The notes: generated from the letters alone by a model not told the origin. A stretch of DNA of 64,000 bases from Mycolicibacterium gadium (GCF_010728925.1 NZ_AP022608.1:1984001-2048000); one strand, 5' to 3'; positions 9,178 through 18,634 are shown, counted from the first letter of the stretch. A program made the numbers and translations.

Positions 9178-10095
9178 GTGCCCAATAGAGTGCAAACCCT
9201 TCTCGGCGTCGACTATCCCGTCGTTCAAGCCCCCATGACGTACATCGCGCGCGCGGAATTGGCCGCAGCGGTCTCAGAGGCCGGCGGGCTGGGGATGATC
9301 GAGACCTTGACCCCAGAGGGCCGTGCGGACCTCATGAGGGTGCGCACGCTGACGGACCTGCCCGTCGCGGCCAACCTGATGATCCAGGGCTGGAAGGGTG
9401 ACCCCTCGATCGTCGAAATGCTCGCCGCGGCGGGTGTGCGGCACGTGTTCACCTCCGCGGGTGATCCCGCGTTGTTCACGGCAAGACTGCACGACGCCGG
9501 CATGACGGTGGTACACGTCGTCGGCTCGTTGCGTGCGGCAGGCAAGGCGGTCGACGCCGGAGTCGACGCCTTGGTCGTCGAGGGTGTCGAGGGCGGCGGC
9601 TTCAAATCCGCGCTGGGAGCCTCGACGATGGTGCTGCTCCCCCTGGTCGCGGCCCACGTCGATTTGCCGATCATCGCCGCGGGCGGGATGTGCGACTCGC
9701 AGTCCGCCGCGGCGTCCTTGGTTCTGGGCGCGGAGGGCGTTCAAATGGGCACGCGGATGCTGGCGAGCCGCGAGTCGTTGGTGCACATGAACTTCAAGGA
9801 TGCGATCGTCGCCGGCAATGACGCGGGCACCGTTTTGCTCGACATTCCGGGCAACCCGACGATGCGTGTCCTCCGCACGGGCCTGGCCGCACGCGTCGCG
9901 GAGCATGATCCGAACGCCAAGCTGCTCGGCAAGGTGACCGAGCTCTACTTCGGCGGTGATATGGAAGCCAGTGTCGCCAACACCGGTCAGGTGTCTTCGC
10001 GCATCGCCGATCTTCTTCCGGTGGCCGACATAGTCCGCCAGACGTGGGTCGAGATCGAAAAGGTGTTGGATGCGGCGCGATCCCGCGTCGGCTAA
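9178..10095 (+). CDS. nitronate monooxygenase / 2-nitropropane dioxygenase family
   Basis: The frame is open far upstream, but homology begins at VQTLLGVDYPVVQAPM, so I take the GTG at 9178 (305 aa). It is an FMN TIM barrel: the first strand PVVQAPM and the phosphate-binding region IIAAGGMCDSQSAAASLVLGA (split here as two short motifs) are typical. Family members oxidise nitroalkanes, and related proteins act as enoyl reductases or quinone reductases. It is divergent from the Rieske operon with a 75-bp shared promoter region and convergent with the secreted protein at 10092. Confidence 0.85.
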   Translation: MPNRVQTLLGVDYPVVQAPMTYIARAELAAAVSEAGGLGMIETLTPEGRADLMRVRTLTDLPVAANLMIQGWKGDPSIVEMLAAAGVRHVFTSAGDPALFTARLHDAGMTVVHVVGSLRAAGKAVDAGVDALVVEGVEGGGFKSALGASTMVLLPLVAAHVDLPIIAAGGMCDSQSAAASLVLGAEGVQMGTRMLASRESLVHMNFKDAIVAGNDAGTVLLDIPGNPTMRVLRTGLAARVAEHDPNAKLLGKVTELYFGGDMEASVANTGQVSSRIADLLPVADIVRQTWVEIEKVLDAARSRVG

Positions 10096-11474
10096 GCGAC
10101 GCTCTCGAGGAGGCGCGGTCCCGTCGCCGACTTCCCTTTGACTGCCGGCGTCTTGGCGAACTTCGGGGTCCGGGTGTGCAGCGCGATCAGCGAACCCGAC
10201 CGAACGACGCCCATTGGACCAGGGCCTGCGAACCGTGCAATTCCCGACGCCCGCAATGCCAGACCGGCCTTCGCCTGCCGATAGCCAACCCGGACACCGG
10301 CGGCGCACACGATCAGCAGACCACCGAGACCCGGCACGGCGATGGCGGCGAGCGCCGTCAACGACGCGGGCACCAGAACCGACCTGACCACGTGATCGAG
10401 GAACGATGTGGTCGCCGGGCTGACGCCCGAGGGGACCGGGGCCAGACCGGACAGCGACAATTGGTTCTTGAGGCTGGTCGCGGGAGCGCTCCCGGCGGCG
10501 GCCGCATAGATGGCTGTACCGAACAGCGGTGCGCCCGCCGTCGCGATCGGGGGTTGCGCCTGCGACACCCCGGGCCCGAGCATGAGGTCAACTGGTGTCC
10601 GCACTGTGCTCACGACGGTTCTGCTCGCACCGATCGGCGGCGGCTGGACACTTGCAGGGTTGGCCGCAAGCAAGGTGATCAGGTTTCCGGGCACCCGAGA
10701 GACCTCGACGACCGCTCCGATCACGCCGCCGACCATCAACGATAGAGCCTCGATAACGTCGGTGACCGGCGTCGCGGACGTCGGCAGTTGTGCGAGCGTG
10801 AAAGCGCCCTGCCCCAGTCCCCGCGCAAGGGTGACGATCGCGTTCGACACGGGCACGATGACGGCGTTGGAAAGCGGATCCGGCCCTCGGCCCGTCAGAC
10901 CGGTCGCGAAGGTCTTTTCCGCCGGCGCAGCAAGCGGTGCGGGGGCGTAGTCATCGCTTTCGGCCAACTTCGCCGAACCGGCACCGGAGTTCGATCCCGA
11001 CGGTGGCTGGAACTCGACAGCGGAAGGCGTAACCGCTTGTGTCGGAGACGTTTCCAAGATTGCGCCGGGCATGATGCCGACCTTGTCGAGCTCCGTCACA
11101 GCGATGGTGACGAGGTCCGGATCTTCTTCAGTCTTGGTGGATGTGTTCGTCTGCGCTTGGATCGTCGAGGTTGGTCCGTTCCCGATGGTCACGCTCGTGG
11201 TCGTCTTTTCCGTGCCGACGGTTGTGACCTTGTCCTCGACCGCATCAGTGTCGGTGGGCTGACTGCCGACAGTGCTGGTTGGACCGGTGGAGGTGTCTGT
11301 GGTCGTGGCGTCACCTGTGGTGGTGTCATCGAGGCTGCCGGCGGTAGCACTATCCGCGTCAGTCTGATCGGCGAAGGCGATGGCCCCTCCGCTACTGCAG
11401 ACGAGGAGACCGATCGAAAGCGCGCAGGCACCCGCCGCATTGCGCAGATGAGTGGTGACGATGATGACCTCCAT
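10092..11474 (-). CDS. secreted Thr/Ser-rich protein of unknown function
   Basis: 460 aa. A signal peptide with an Ala-rich h-region (ALSIGLLVCSSGGAIAFA) is followed by about 100 residues dominated by Thr, Ser and Asp with repeated TTT/TST clusters. The C-terminal half is hydrophobic and Pro/Ala-rich, with one likely membrane segment near residues 370-395 (ALAAIAVPGLGGLLIVC). The low-complexity Thr region is a plausible site for O-mannosylation in mycobacteria. I do not recognise a domain. The stop overlaps the convergent nitronate monooxygenase by 4 bp. Confidence 0.7.
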   Translation of the reverse strand: MEVIIVTTHLRNAAGACALSIGLLVCSSGGAIAFADQTDADSATAGSLDDTTTGDATTTDTSTGPTSTVGSQPTDTDAVEDKVTTVGTEKTTTSVTIGNGPTSTIQAQTNTSTKTEEDPDLVTIAVTELDKVGIMPGAILETSPTQAVTPSAVEFQPPSGSNSGAGSAKLAESDDYAPAPLAAPAEKTFATGLTGRGPDPLSNAVIVPVSNAIVTLARGLGQGAFTLAQLPTSATPVTDVIEALSLMVGGVIGAVVEVSRVPGNLITLLAANPASVQPPPIGASRTVVSTVRTPVDLMLGPGVSQAQPPIATAGAPLFGTAIYAAAAGSAPATSLKNQLSLSGLAPVPSGVSPATTSFLDHVVRSVLVPASLTALAAIAVPGLGGLLIVCAAGVRVGYRQAKAGLALRASGIARFAGPGPMGVVRSGSLIALHTRTPKFAKTPAVKGKSATGPRLLESVA

Positions 11475-11962
11475 TCAGCAAAACCACATGCTGATTCCGC
11501 AGGACATTGTCGCACAGAAATGCCTATGCGAACTAGAAGTCTGACGCCGCGAAAGTGACCCCATCTCGGCGCATCGCGCCTGCGTACGGGCGCTGTAGCG
11601 ACGCCCAGCGCCGCGGTCGTCGAGCGTCGCGGCGCCGTCCGAAAAGACGACCCGTCCGACCCAACCCCCCAACCAGCGGTTTTTCGGTTCGACCAGGCAA
11701 TCGACGGCCGTCAAGATCACAGGTCGGTTCTTCGCCAGACGACGCACGGAAACGCTCGAATGTCGACGGCCCTTCCGTCGAAACTTCGCAAATCGGCTAC
11801 CTGCGGTATCGGGCGGCAGCCGTGCATACCCAGAGGTGCCGCCCGCCATTCAAGATCGATCGCGATTGCGACTGCGTCGGCGCCATTCACGGCCCACGAA
11901 TCGCGCCCGGCGAGCAAACTCCTGCACTTGTCAGGTCGTCGCTCGCCCTAGACGATTGTGCG
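11475..11962. other. 488-bp intergenic region, nothing recognised
   Basis: This lies between the divergent secreted-protein gene and the FAD oxidoreductase. Reading frames cross it on both strands (for example the in-frame 5' extension of the oxidoreductase from 11555), but their translations are Arg/Pro-rich with no domain-like pattern. I see no hairpin terminator, RNA gene or repeat. It presumably carries two promoters. Confidence 0.5.
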
Positions 11963-13180
11963 GTGCCGCGAACTTCACGCGTTCTCGTTCTCGGGTCCGG
12001 GTTCGCCGGGCTATGGGCCGCCCTCGGAGCGGCTCGACGACTCGACGAGCTCGGCGCTTCGCGGGAAGCGGTCGAAGTCACGGTCGTCAGTTCGCAACCG
12101 TTCCACGACATCCGGGTCCGCAACTACGAGGCCGATCTCAGCGCATGCCGAATCCCGTTGCAGGACTTGCTTGATCCGGTCGGCATCGGTTACATCACCG
12201 CCGAGGTGACCGGAATCGACCCGGCCCGGGCCACCGTGAGTACCGCAGATGGCACGAAGTTGAGCTACGACCGCCTGGTGTTCGCGCTTGGCAGCAGAGT
12301 AGCCAAGCCCGGCTTGCCCGGCCTGGACGAGTTCGGCTACGACGTCGACACCTATGACGGTGCGATGCGGCTACAGGCTCACATCCGTGGTCTCACCGAC
12401 CGCGCGGCGGACCCCGCGAGCGCCACCGCTGTTGTCGTCGGCGCCGGGCTCACAGGTATCGAGACCGCCTGTGAGCTGCCCGGGATGCTCTCGCATGCGC
12501 TGGGCCCCGAGGCCACACCCCGGGTGATCCTCATCGATCACAACCCTCAGGTCGGATCGGACATGGGTGAGTCGGCTCGTCCGGTGATCGAGGACGCGTT
12601 GGCCGCCAACCAAGTCGACACTTTGACACAGGTCGGTGTCACCGCCGTCGACGAGCGGAGTGTCACCCTATCGTCCGGAGAGGTGGTCCCCGCGGCGACG
12701 GTCGTGTGGTGCGCGGGCATGCGGGCCAATCCCTTGACAGCGCAATTCGGGGTGGAATGCGACCGACTGGGGCGACTTCCGGTCGACGACTACCTGAGGG
12801 TGAGGGGTGTCGACGGCGTGTTCGCGGCAGGCGATGTGGCCGCGGCGCGCATGGACGACGAACACATGTCGGTGATGTCGTGTCAGCACGGGCGACCGAT
12901 GGGACGATACGCAGGTTACAACGTGATCGGCAATCTGCTCGGTGCGCCGATGCTGTCGCTGCGAATCCCCTGGTACGTAACCGTTCTCGACCTCGGTCCG
13001 GCCGGCGCGGTGTATACCGAGGGCTGGGATCGCACAGTCGTCAGCACCGGCGCGGAAGCCAAGGCGACCAAGCAGGTGATCAACGGTGAACGCATCTACC
13101 CCCCGCTCACCGGCGACCGCGCCGCACTCCTCGCCGCGGCCGCGCCGGCGTTGCAGGCGGCCCCCGCCTACGGCGATTGA
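11963..13180 (+). CDS. FAD-dependent NADH dehydrogenase-like oxidoreductase (NDH-2 family)
   Basis: I choose the GTG at 11963 (405 aa) because the Rossmann FAD motif VLVLGSGFAGLWAAL begins six residues later and the upstream frame looks non-coding. A second nucleotide-binding motif, VVGAGLTGIETACEL, lies mid-protein, followed by the typical VDGVFAAGDVAAA. This two-dinucleotide-domain layout is that of type II NADH:quinone dehydrogenases and related disulfide-independent reductases. Whether it reduces menaquinone or another acceptor is open. It is convergent with the small YdeI-like gene, 6 bp away. Confidence 0.85.
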   Translation: MPRTSRVLVLGSGFAGLWAALGAARRLDELGASREAVEVTVVSSQPFHDIRVRNYEADLSACRIPLQDLLDPVGIGYITAEVTGIDPARATVSTADGTKLSYDRLVFALGSRVAKPGLPGLDEFGYDVDTYDGAMRLQAHIRGLTDRAADPASATAVVVGAGLTGIETACELPGMLSHALGPEATPRVILIDHNPQVGSDMGESARPVIEDALAANQVDTLTQVGVTAVDERSVTLSSGEVVPAATVVWCAGMRANPLTAQFGVECDRLGRLPVDDYLRVRGVDGVFAAGDVAAARMDDEHMSVMSCQHGRPMGRYAGYNVIGNLLGAPMLSLRIPWYVTVLDLGPAGAVYTEGWDRTVVSTGAEAKATKQVINGERIYPPLTGDRAALLAAAAPALQAAPAYGD

Positions 13181-13186
13181 CGTCCG

Positions 13187-13453
13187 CTACTTGCCGTTGC
13201 GCTCGCGATGTTTGCACCCCGGCCAGCAGCACGGTCTGCGCTGTCCCTCTTCGAGTTCCTCCTGGGTGCGACGAATGCGGCGGTCCCGGGTCTTCTCCTG
13301 CTTGGCGTCCTCGACCCAGCAGATGAATTCGTTGCGCGCCAACGGCGTGATGTCCTTCCACGCCGCAAGCGCCGTTTCGTTGACGATCAGCGCCTGGCGC
13401 AGATCTGAGGGCAGCTTGTGCACCACACCTCCGGGCACCCGCTGGCTACTCAT
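13187..13453 (-). CDS. YdeI/OmpD-associated-like small protein
   Basis: The ATG at 13453 gives 88 aa; the frame continues upstream, but that part overlaps the divergent lipoprotein gene and is not convincing. The core LPSDLRQALIVNETALAAW and NEFICWVEDAKQEKTRDRRI resembles the C-terminal domain of the YdeI/OmpD-associated (bacteriocin-protection) family. The tail has two Cys (PCCWPGCKH). Function is unknown. Confidence 0.65.
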   Translation of the reverse strand: MSSQRVPGGVVHKLPSDLRQALIVNETALAAWKDITPLARNEFICWVEDAKQEKTRDRRIRRTQEELEEGQRRPCCWPGCKHRERNGK

Positions 13454-13585
13454 CGCGCCACGATATCGAAGATCACGCTGAGACAGCGTGATCGCACCAG
13501 TACAGTTCTGACGAGTCTTTTCAGGCAGCAGTGCCGTCGCGCGTACCGGGGCAGCACCTACAGCCATGAACGAAAGGTGAAGACC

Positions 13586-14500
13586 GTGAAGAAATCTGCT
13601 GTGGCCCTTGGGATTTCCATGGCTCTGCTGTCCGGATGCTCGTACGCCAGCGTAGGAGCCGGCGAGCAGGCCGTCGTCGTCGACGGATACTGGATGATCC
13701 CCACCGACCCGGTGGTGAGGGGATGCATCGAACCAGAGAACTCGCAGAATGAGATCACCAACCACGTCTACCGCTATCCGGCTCGGCAAATCTCCTGGGA
13801 TGCCACGGGCGATCCCGGTTCTGAGCGCGGCCCCTATGTCGTGGTGTCCAACGCCAAGGCGCCCGCGGATATGAACGTTCCAGTGGTGGTGACGTTCGAT
13901 CTGACGACGGATTGCGAGAAGCTCAAGCAGTTCCATCGCGACTTCGGAACCAAGTACAACGGCTGGCTGAACGACGACGGCACGGTCAGCGACGGCTGGG
14001 TCGAACTGTTGAACTACGTGATCGGACAACCGTTGCAGGACACGCTCAACGGTGTAGCGCAGAAGTACACGTGGCAGCAGATCTGGAACGACGAGCAAGC
14101 GCGTACTGAATTCCGCAACGCTCTTCTCACATCCCTGCCGAACGCCAGTAAGGCCCGCACCAACGGGGTCGACTTCTTCACCAACTTTCAAGTGACGGTG
14201 CTGAAGCCGACGCCGGTCAATCCGGAGCTCAAGGCAGCCATCGAACGCGAGCAGGCCGCGATTCAGAACGCTCAGGCGACGCAGGCGCAGGGTGTCGCCG
14301 AGGCCAATGCAAAAAAGGCCAAGGCGGAGGCGGACTTGCAGGCCGCCGTGGCCGAGACGAAGGTCGCCGAGCAGGAGGCGTTGAAACGCGCCGCGGAGGT
14401 CAAGGGCTACCCGTCGGTCGATGACTACCTGCGGGCCGAGGCCATCAAGCAGGGGCTCAACCCGTACCAGCCGACCTACGTCGTTCCCCAGGCAGGCTGA
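13586..14500 (+). CDS. SPFH/band-7-like lipoprotein
   Basis: The GTG at 13586 is chosen because GAAAGG (13572-13577) is correctly spaced; a GTG at 13577 is the alternative. The 304-aa product starts with a lipoprotein signal (VALGISMALLSGCSYAS), with the lipidated Cys at LLSGC. A globular domain follows, then an Ala/Glu/Lys-rich helical region near residues 215-275 typical of coiled coils. The overall order resembles SPFH/prohibitin-like proteins, here anchored outside the membrane by lipid rather than by a helix. A membrane-scaffold role is an inference. Confidence 0.72.
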   Translation: MKKSAVALGISMALLSGCSYASVGAGEQAVVVDGYWMIPTDPVVRGCIEPENSQNEITNHVYRYPARQISWDATGDPGSERGPYVVVSNAKAPADMNVPVVVTFDLTTDCEKLKQFHRDFGTKYNGWLNDDGTVSDGWVELLNYVIGQPLQDTLNGVAQKYTWQQIWNDEQARTEFRNALLTSLPNASKARTNGVDFFTNFQVTVLKPTPVNPELKAAIEREQAAIQNAQATQAQGVAEANAKKAKAEADLQAAVAETKVAEQEALKRAAEVKGYPSVDDYLRAEAIKQGLNPYQPTYVVPQAG

Positions 14501-14551
14501 CGCCGCGCGTCGCGCAGTGAAATCGCCTCACGGAGTGCCTATCCTCGGCGC

Positions 14552-14740
14552 ATGGTCGACGCATCGGATCGCGGACCGGTGTTCGACGGTCTGAACCTCG
14601 GCCGGCCTGCGACCGGCGCCCTGATCGACGCCGGTTACCGCACGGTGGCGGATCTGCCTGCCGATCTCGATGACCTGCTGGCCCTTCATGGCGTCGGACC
14701 GAAAGCTGTGCGTCTGCTCCGCCAGGCACGGGCGAGCTGA
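14552..14740 (+). CDS. helix-hairpin-helix mini-protein
   Basis: 62 aa from an ATG, ending one base before the RNase H start. The C-terminal part [18 protein letters not shown] is a helix-hairpin-helix motif with the GVGPK hairpin. Such motifs bind DNA backbone non-specifically. The tight spacing to RNase HI suggests co-transcription, which would fit a role with RNA:DNA hybrids, but that link is only positional. The whole protein resembles a single HhH domain, so it could be an accessory or pathway-unrelated DNA-binding protein. Confidence 0.65.
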   Translation: MVDASDRGPVFDGLNLGRPATGALIDAGYRTVADLPADLDDLLALHGVGPKAVRLLRQARAS

Positions 14741-14741
14741 A

Positions 14742-15221
14742 ATGGGCGACTCGACCGAGTCCATCGACGAGCCGGTGGTGATCCACACCGATGGTGGGTG
14801 CCGGCCCAACCCGGGCCCGGGCGGCTGGGGGGCGGTGCTGCGCCACCGTCAGCACGTCCGGGAGATGTGTGGCGGTGAGCCCGGCGTCACGAGCAACAAC
14901 CGAATGGAACTGACCGCGCCGATCATGGCGCTGGAGGCACTCACCCGATCCGTGGTGGTACACCTCTACACCGACAGCACCTACGTCCGGAACGGGATCA
15001 CCAAATGGGTCCTCGGCTGGGAACGGAACGGCTGGATGACCGCGGCGAAGGAGCCGGTGAAGAACGTCGATCTCTGGCAACGGCTGCAGACAGCGTGCGC
15101 GCGGCACCGCGTCGAGTGGTTCTGGGTGAAGGGGCATGCCGGTATCGCCGACAACGAACTGGCCGACCAGCTGGCCGCTCGGGGGATGCGCGAGGCGATG
15201 ACCCGCAGCGTCGTCTGCTAA
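14742..15221 (+). CDS. rnhA: ribonuclease HI
   Basis: The ATG at 14742, right after the HhH gene, gives 159 aa, the length of E. coli RNase HI (155). The four acidic catalytic residues are present as D17 (HTDGGC), E56 (NRMEL), D78 (YTDST) and D137 (GIADNELAD), and the loop His is H132 (KGHAG). It cleaves the RNA strand of RNA:DNA hybrids using Mg2+. An in-frame start at 14670 exists but would overlap the HhH gene and adds nothing conserved. Confidence 0.95.
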   Translation: MGDSTESIDEPVVIHTDGGCRPNPGPGGWGAVLRHRQHVREMCGGEPGVTSNNRMELTAPIMALEALTRSVVVHLYTDSTYVRNGITKWVLGWERNGWMTAAKEPVKNVDLWQRLQTACARHRVEWFWVKGHAGIADNELADQLAARGMREAMTRSVVC

Positions 15222-15230
15222 TTTCCTGGC

Positions 15231-16223
15231 GTGATGTCCTCAGCTGCACACACAGTCGCACGGTTGTTTTTGCTGGCGGTTGCCGCCGTTGTCGGCATCG
15301 GTCTTCTCGCTGATCCGGTCAGTCAGACCCCGGCGATGCGGCTGGCCAGTGACGCGAACCCACTGGTCGGGGCGCCGTTCTACGTGAACCCGAACTCAGC
15401 GGCGATGCGTGCGGCGAACGCGGCCGAACCCCCGAACCCGCAGCTGAGAGCCGTCGCCGACACGCCACAGGCGTACTGGCTCGTCCCGGGCTCGTCGGCG
15501 TCGACGGTCGCGAAGTACACCGGTGACGCGGCGGCTGCCGGCGCCATTCCGGTGTTCGCGATTTACGGAATCCCGCACCGCGACTGCGGCAGCTTCGCTG
15601 CCGGCGGCATGGGGTCAGGCGATGCCTACCGCGGGTGGATCGACGGGATCGCAGCCCAGATCGGCGGGACGCGGGCGGCTATCGTCCTCGAACCCGATGC
15701 GCTTGCGATGGCCGACTGCCTGTCCGACGATCAGCGCCAGGAACGCTACGACTTGATTCGGTATGCGGTCGACTCACTGACGCGCAATCCGGCCGCGGCC
15801 GTGTACGTCGACGCCGGCCATTTACGTTGGCACAGCCCGGAAGAGATGGCGTCGCGGCTCGGCCAGGCCGGTGTCGAGCGCGCCCGCGGCTTCAGCCTGA
15901 ACGTGGCGAACTTCTTCACTACCGAGGAGGAAATTGGTTACGGCGAAGCCATTTCAGGCCTCACGGGAGGCAAGAACTACGTCATCGACACGTCGCGCAA
16001 CGGCAACGGAGCCGCGCCGGACTCACCGCTGCACTGGTGCAACCCCAGCGGCCGTGCACTCGGTGTGCCGCCCACCACCGCGACCGCCGGTCCGCACGCC
16101 GACGCCTACCTGTGGATCAAGCGCCCCGGGGAATCCGACGGCAGCTGCGACAAGGGCGATCCGCCTGCGGGCACTTTCGTGAACTCGTACGTCATCGAGC
16201 TAGCCGGTAACGCTGGTCGCTAG
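15231..16223 (+). CDS. secreted glycoside hydrolase family 6 (cellulase-like)
   Basis: 330 aa with a signal peptide (VARLFLLAVAAVVGIGLLA). The GH6 pattern is clear: an early YVNPNSAAMRAA strand, IPHRDCGSFAAGG holding a conserved Asp, the IVLEPDALA strand, DAGHLRW, and WCNPSGRALG plus AYLWIKRPGESDG near the end. GH6 enzymes are inverting beta-1,4-glucanases. No carbohydrate-binding module is attached, as in mycobacterial CelA1-type proteins. The start could be GTG 15231 or ATG 15234. Confidence 0.9.
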   Translation: MMSSAAHTVARLFLLAVAAVVGIGLLADPVSQTPAMRLASDANPLVGAPFYVNPNSAAMRAANAAEPPNPQLRAVADTPQAYWLVPGSSASTVAKYTGDAAAAGAIPVFAIYGIPHRDCGSFAAGGMGSGDAYRGWIDGIAAQIGGTRAAIVLEPDALAMADCLSDDQRQERYDLIRYAVDSLTRNPAAAVYVDAGHLRWHSPEEMASRLGQAGVERARGFSLNVANFFTTEEEIGYGEAISGLTGGKNYVIDTSRNGNGAAPDSPLHWCNPSGRALGVPPTTATAGPHADAYLWIKRPGESDGSCDKGDPPAGTFVNSYVIELAGNAGR

Positions 16224-16230
16224 GTCTGGG

Positions 16231-16410
16231 TCACGCGGGGGCGTTGCGCCGGCCGGCGGCCTCTTGCCACGCGCGATGCACCGGGCAGTCGTCGAACCAA
16301 CATGACGGGCCGCGGCGTGACTCCGCTCCGGACCCGATGGTGACCACCCGGAAGTACACCGGGTGCCCGCGGTCACATTGGTCGCCTGTGTAGTCGTTCC
16401 GCCTCGCCAC
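16231..16410 (-). CDS. 59-aa Cys/His-containing protein
   Basis: The start GTG at 16410 is supported by AGGAGG (16416-16421) five bases upstream. The product contains DQCDRGHPVYFRVV and a later SCWFDDCPVHRAW, giving one C-x3-H and one C-x4-C-x2-H group. Four to five potential metal ligands in a 59-residue protein suggest a small zinc-binding fold, but no known family is recognised. It is convergent with the GH6 gene, with a 7-bp gap. Confidence 0.55.
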   Translation of the reverse strand: MARRNDYTGDQCDRGHPVYFRVVTIGSGAESRRGPSCWFDDCPVHRAWQEAAGRRNAPA

Positions 16411-16499
16411 GTCCACCTCCTCAGCACTGCGCCCGCTTGTGTCGGGTCGTGCATCAGACGCAGTACCCGGGCGCGGGGACGGACAAACATTCGTTCCGA

Positions 16500-17462
16500 T
16501 CAGTGCGACGCGGGTGTCGTTTCGGCTGCGGTGTCGGGCGTACTGGAAACGAGTAGCCATACGAGAGTGGCCAATCCGGTGAAGATGGCCTGCACCGCGA
16601 ACAGGAAGGCCACGTACTCGTGCCAGGTGGAGAGCACGTCATCGCAACCTTGGCCGTCCCAGGGCAGCGTCGACAGCGCCCCGATGAGGCCGACGGCCAA
16701 CACCGTCACCGTGGCCGCGGTCGCCGCGCGCGGTCCGGCGTCGGTCAGCGTCCGGCGGAAGTAGTTGAACTCGATACCGAGGGTCAGAAGGAGCACCGGC
16801 AGGACGCCGACGATCTGCTGGAAAAACACCGGACTGATCGCGCCCTCGCACAGCTGAGACAGCACCGCCATCTGTTGCGAGACGTCCATTTCGGCGACGA
16901 GTTCTTCGGTCGCGGCATCAAGTGTTCGCATGGTGTCGACGTTGAAGTAATCGACGTACGCGCTCGCGGCGAGGTAGCAGAGGTAGGTACCCAGAACCAA
17001 TGGGACGATCGCGCGGACCCGCTGCCAATCCGTGGGCAGGGCCACCCGACGCGCCGTGCTGAACAGCGTGAGCGGATCGGAGTTCAGCGAGGCCGCCGTC
17101 GTCCAGCCCATGGCTACGGCGTACAGGGTCGCGGTCACCACGTCGACCTGAATCGACTGCAGCGGGAATAGGCGAAACAGATCGACACCCAGCAGCACGA
17201 CGACGCCAGTCCACCACCAGCCCCAGAGCCGCGACCCGTCGCCGTCGCCTCTGGCGATGACGCGCTTCATCAATCCGACCGAACCCAACACCGCGGCATC
17301 GACGGCAATCACCGCGACCCGCCACCCCGTCTGCCCACCGCCGCCGATGACGGGAAACAGCCCCGACACGACCTGCTCGCTGTATGAAAACGCGAACAAC
17401 ATGACGAAGACGACCCCGAACACCGCGCGGTCACCCCGCTGGCGCATAGCGAGCTCAGACAC
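16500..17462 (-). CDS. multi-pass membrane protein, tandem paralogue B
   Basis: I choose the GTG at 17462, which has GGAGG at 17469-17473 and overlaps the upstream paralogue by 8 bp; longer frames read into that gene. The 320-aa protein has about seven hydrophobic segments. It shares with its neighbour an N-terminal DRAVFGVVFVMLFAFSYSE block, a middle NSDPLTLFS-x-RR-x-A block, and LCEGAISPVFFQQ followed by IEFNYFRR. No known transporter or enzyme motif is visible. Confidence 0.78.
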   Translation of the reverse strand: MSELAMRQRGDRAVFGVVFVMLFAFSYSEQVVSGLFPVIGGGGQTGWRVAVIAVDAAVLGSVGLMKRVIARGDGDGSRLWGWWWTGVVVLLGVDLFRLFPLQSIQVDVVTATLYAVAMGWTTAASLNSDPLTLFSTARRVALPTDWQRVRAIVPLVLGTYLCYLAASAYVDYFNVDTMRTLDAATEELVAEMDVSQQMAVLSQLCEGAISPVFFQQIVGVLPVLLLTLGIEFNYFRRTLTDAGPRAATAATVTVLAVGLIGALSTLPWDGQGCDDVLSTWHEYVAFLFAVQAIFTGLATLVWLLVSSTPDTAAETTPASH

Positions 17463-18468
17463 GATTGGCCTCCGACGGGATGCGTTGATCGGGAGCGCTG
17501 ACCACGAGCAGCCACAGCAGCGTCGCCAACCCCGTAGCGATGCCCTGAACCGCGACGACAAAAGTCAGATACTCGTGCCAGTACCCGAGCACGCCGCCAC
17601 AGCCACTGCCCGCCCACGGCAGCGTCGACACAGCCAACAGCAGTCCAATCGCCATCACAGCGACCGTCGCCGCCGCGGCTGCGCGCTGGGCGGGCTCATC
17701 GAGAGCGCGCCGGAAGAAGTTGAACTCCACGCCAATGGTGAGCAATAGCAAGGGGATGACTGCGACGACCTGCTCGAAGAACGCGGGACTGACGGCGCCC
17801 TCACACAGAGTTGCGAACGCTTCAAGCTGCTCGGCCAATGGCATGGCGGCGACTTCGGCCTCCATCTCCACGTCCAGGACACGCACCGTGTCCAGGTCGA
17901 AGAAGTCGTCGAATGCCGTGGCTGCGACATAGCCGGCGATGGTCCCGAGCACGAGCGGAACCACGGCGCGTACGCGCGCCCAATCCATCGGCGCCGCAGC
18001 ACGTCGGCCCGCGCTGAACAGTGTGAGCGGATCTCCGTTGAGCGCCACCATCATGAGCAGTCCCACGACGATCGCCAACACCACCGAAGACGCCAGGTCG
18101 ATCCACAGCGGGTGTTCGTCGGGCAGCAGGACCAACAACACGTCGATACACACGACGACGGAAAACGCTGTCCACCACCACCGCCGCAAACGCGACGAGT
18201 CGCCCTCCGCACGCCCGATGGCACCCTTCAACAGACCTACGAGGCTCAGCACCGCCACATCGAATCCGACCAATCCCACCAGCCAAGCCACGACTTCGTC
18301 GCGGCCGGCCGCCTCCAGAACCGCGAAGACGTAGTCCTCGCTATAGGAGAATCCGAACAGCAGCAGAAAGACGACCGCCATCACCGCGCGATCGCGGCGA
18401 TGCCGCGTCAGGACGTCGAAGTGTTCGGCACCGGGTTCACCGTCCGATTCGGCGTCCAACCGCACCAC
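17455..18468 (-). CDS. multi-pass membrane protein, tandem paralogue A
   Basis: 337 aa, GTG start. It is the first gene of a two-gene unit with its paralogue. Shared blocks include DRAVMAVVFLLLFGFSYSE, NGDPLTLFSAGRRAAAP, LCEGAVSPAFFEQVV and IEFNFFRR, and both end with a WHEY-x-F-x-AVQ-x-TGLATL-x-WLL helix. Both carry an acidic soluble loop between two helices (DTVRVLDVEMEAEVAAMP here). The conservation of polar residues within helices argues for a shared fold, not just hydrophobicity. Function is unknown. Confidence 0.78.
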   Translation of the reverse strand: MVRLDAESDGEPGAEHFDVLTRHRRDRAVMAVVFLLLFGFSYSEDYVFAVLEAAGRDEVVAWLVGLVGFDVAVLSLVGLLKGAIGRAEGDSSRLRRWWWTAFSVVVCIDVLLVLLPDEHPLWIDLASSVVLAIVVGLLMMVALNGDPLTLFSAGRRAAAPMDWARVRAVVPLVLGTIAGYVAATAFDDFFDLDTVRVLDVEMEAEVAAMPLAEQLEAFATLCEGAVSPAFFEQVVAVIPLLLLTIGVEFNFFRRALDEPAQRAAAAATVAVMAIGLLLAVSTLPWAGSGCGGVLGYWHEYLTFVVAVQGIATGLATLLWLLVVSAPDQRIPSEANRV

Positions 18469-18634
18469 CCACCAATCACCCTCGGGGAGGGCGGAGACGA
18501 CCTCCGGTTCAATTCACGCTAGTCCCATCAGTGCGCTCTCCCTGGGGTTTAGACGCATTGGCGGGCATCGCCGATCAGCGATACACGATTAGTGATGTGG
18601 ACGCCAGCCGGGATGGCAGCGGTGGACCACCGCC

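Noticed and set aside
11555..11962. N-terminal extension of the FAD oxidoreductase
   Set aside because: The translation is Arg/Pro-rich without a domain, and the Rossmann motif begins six residues after GTG 11963.
13454..14191. 5' extension of the YdeI-like gene
   Set aside because: It overlaps the divergent SPFH-like lipoprotein gene antisense and shows no domain pattern.
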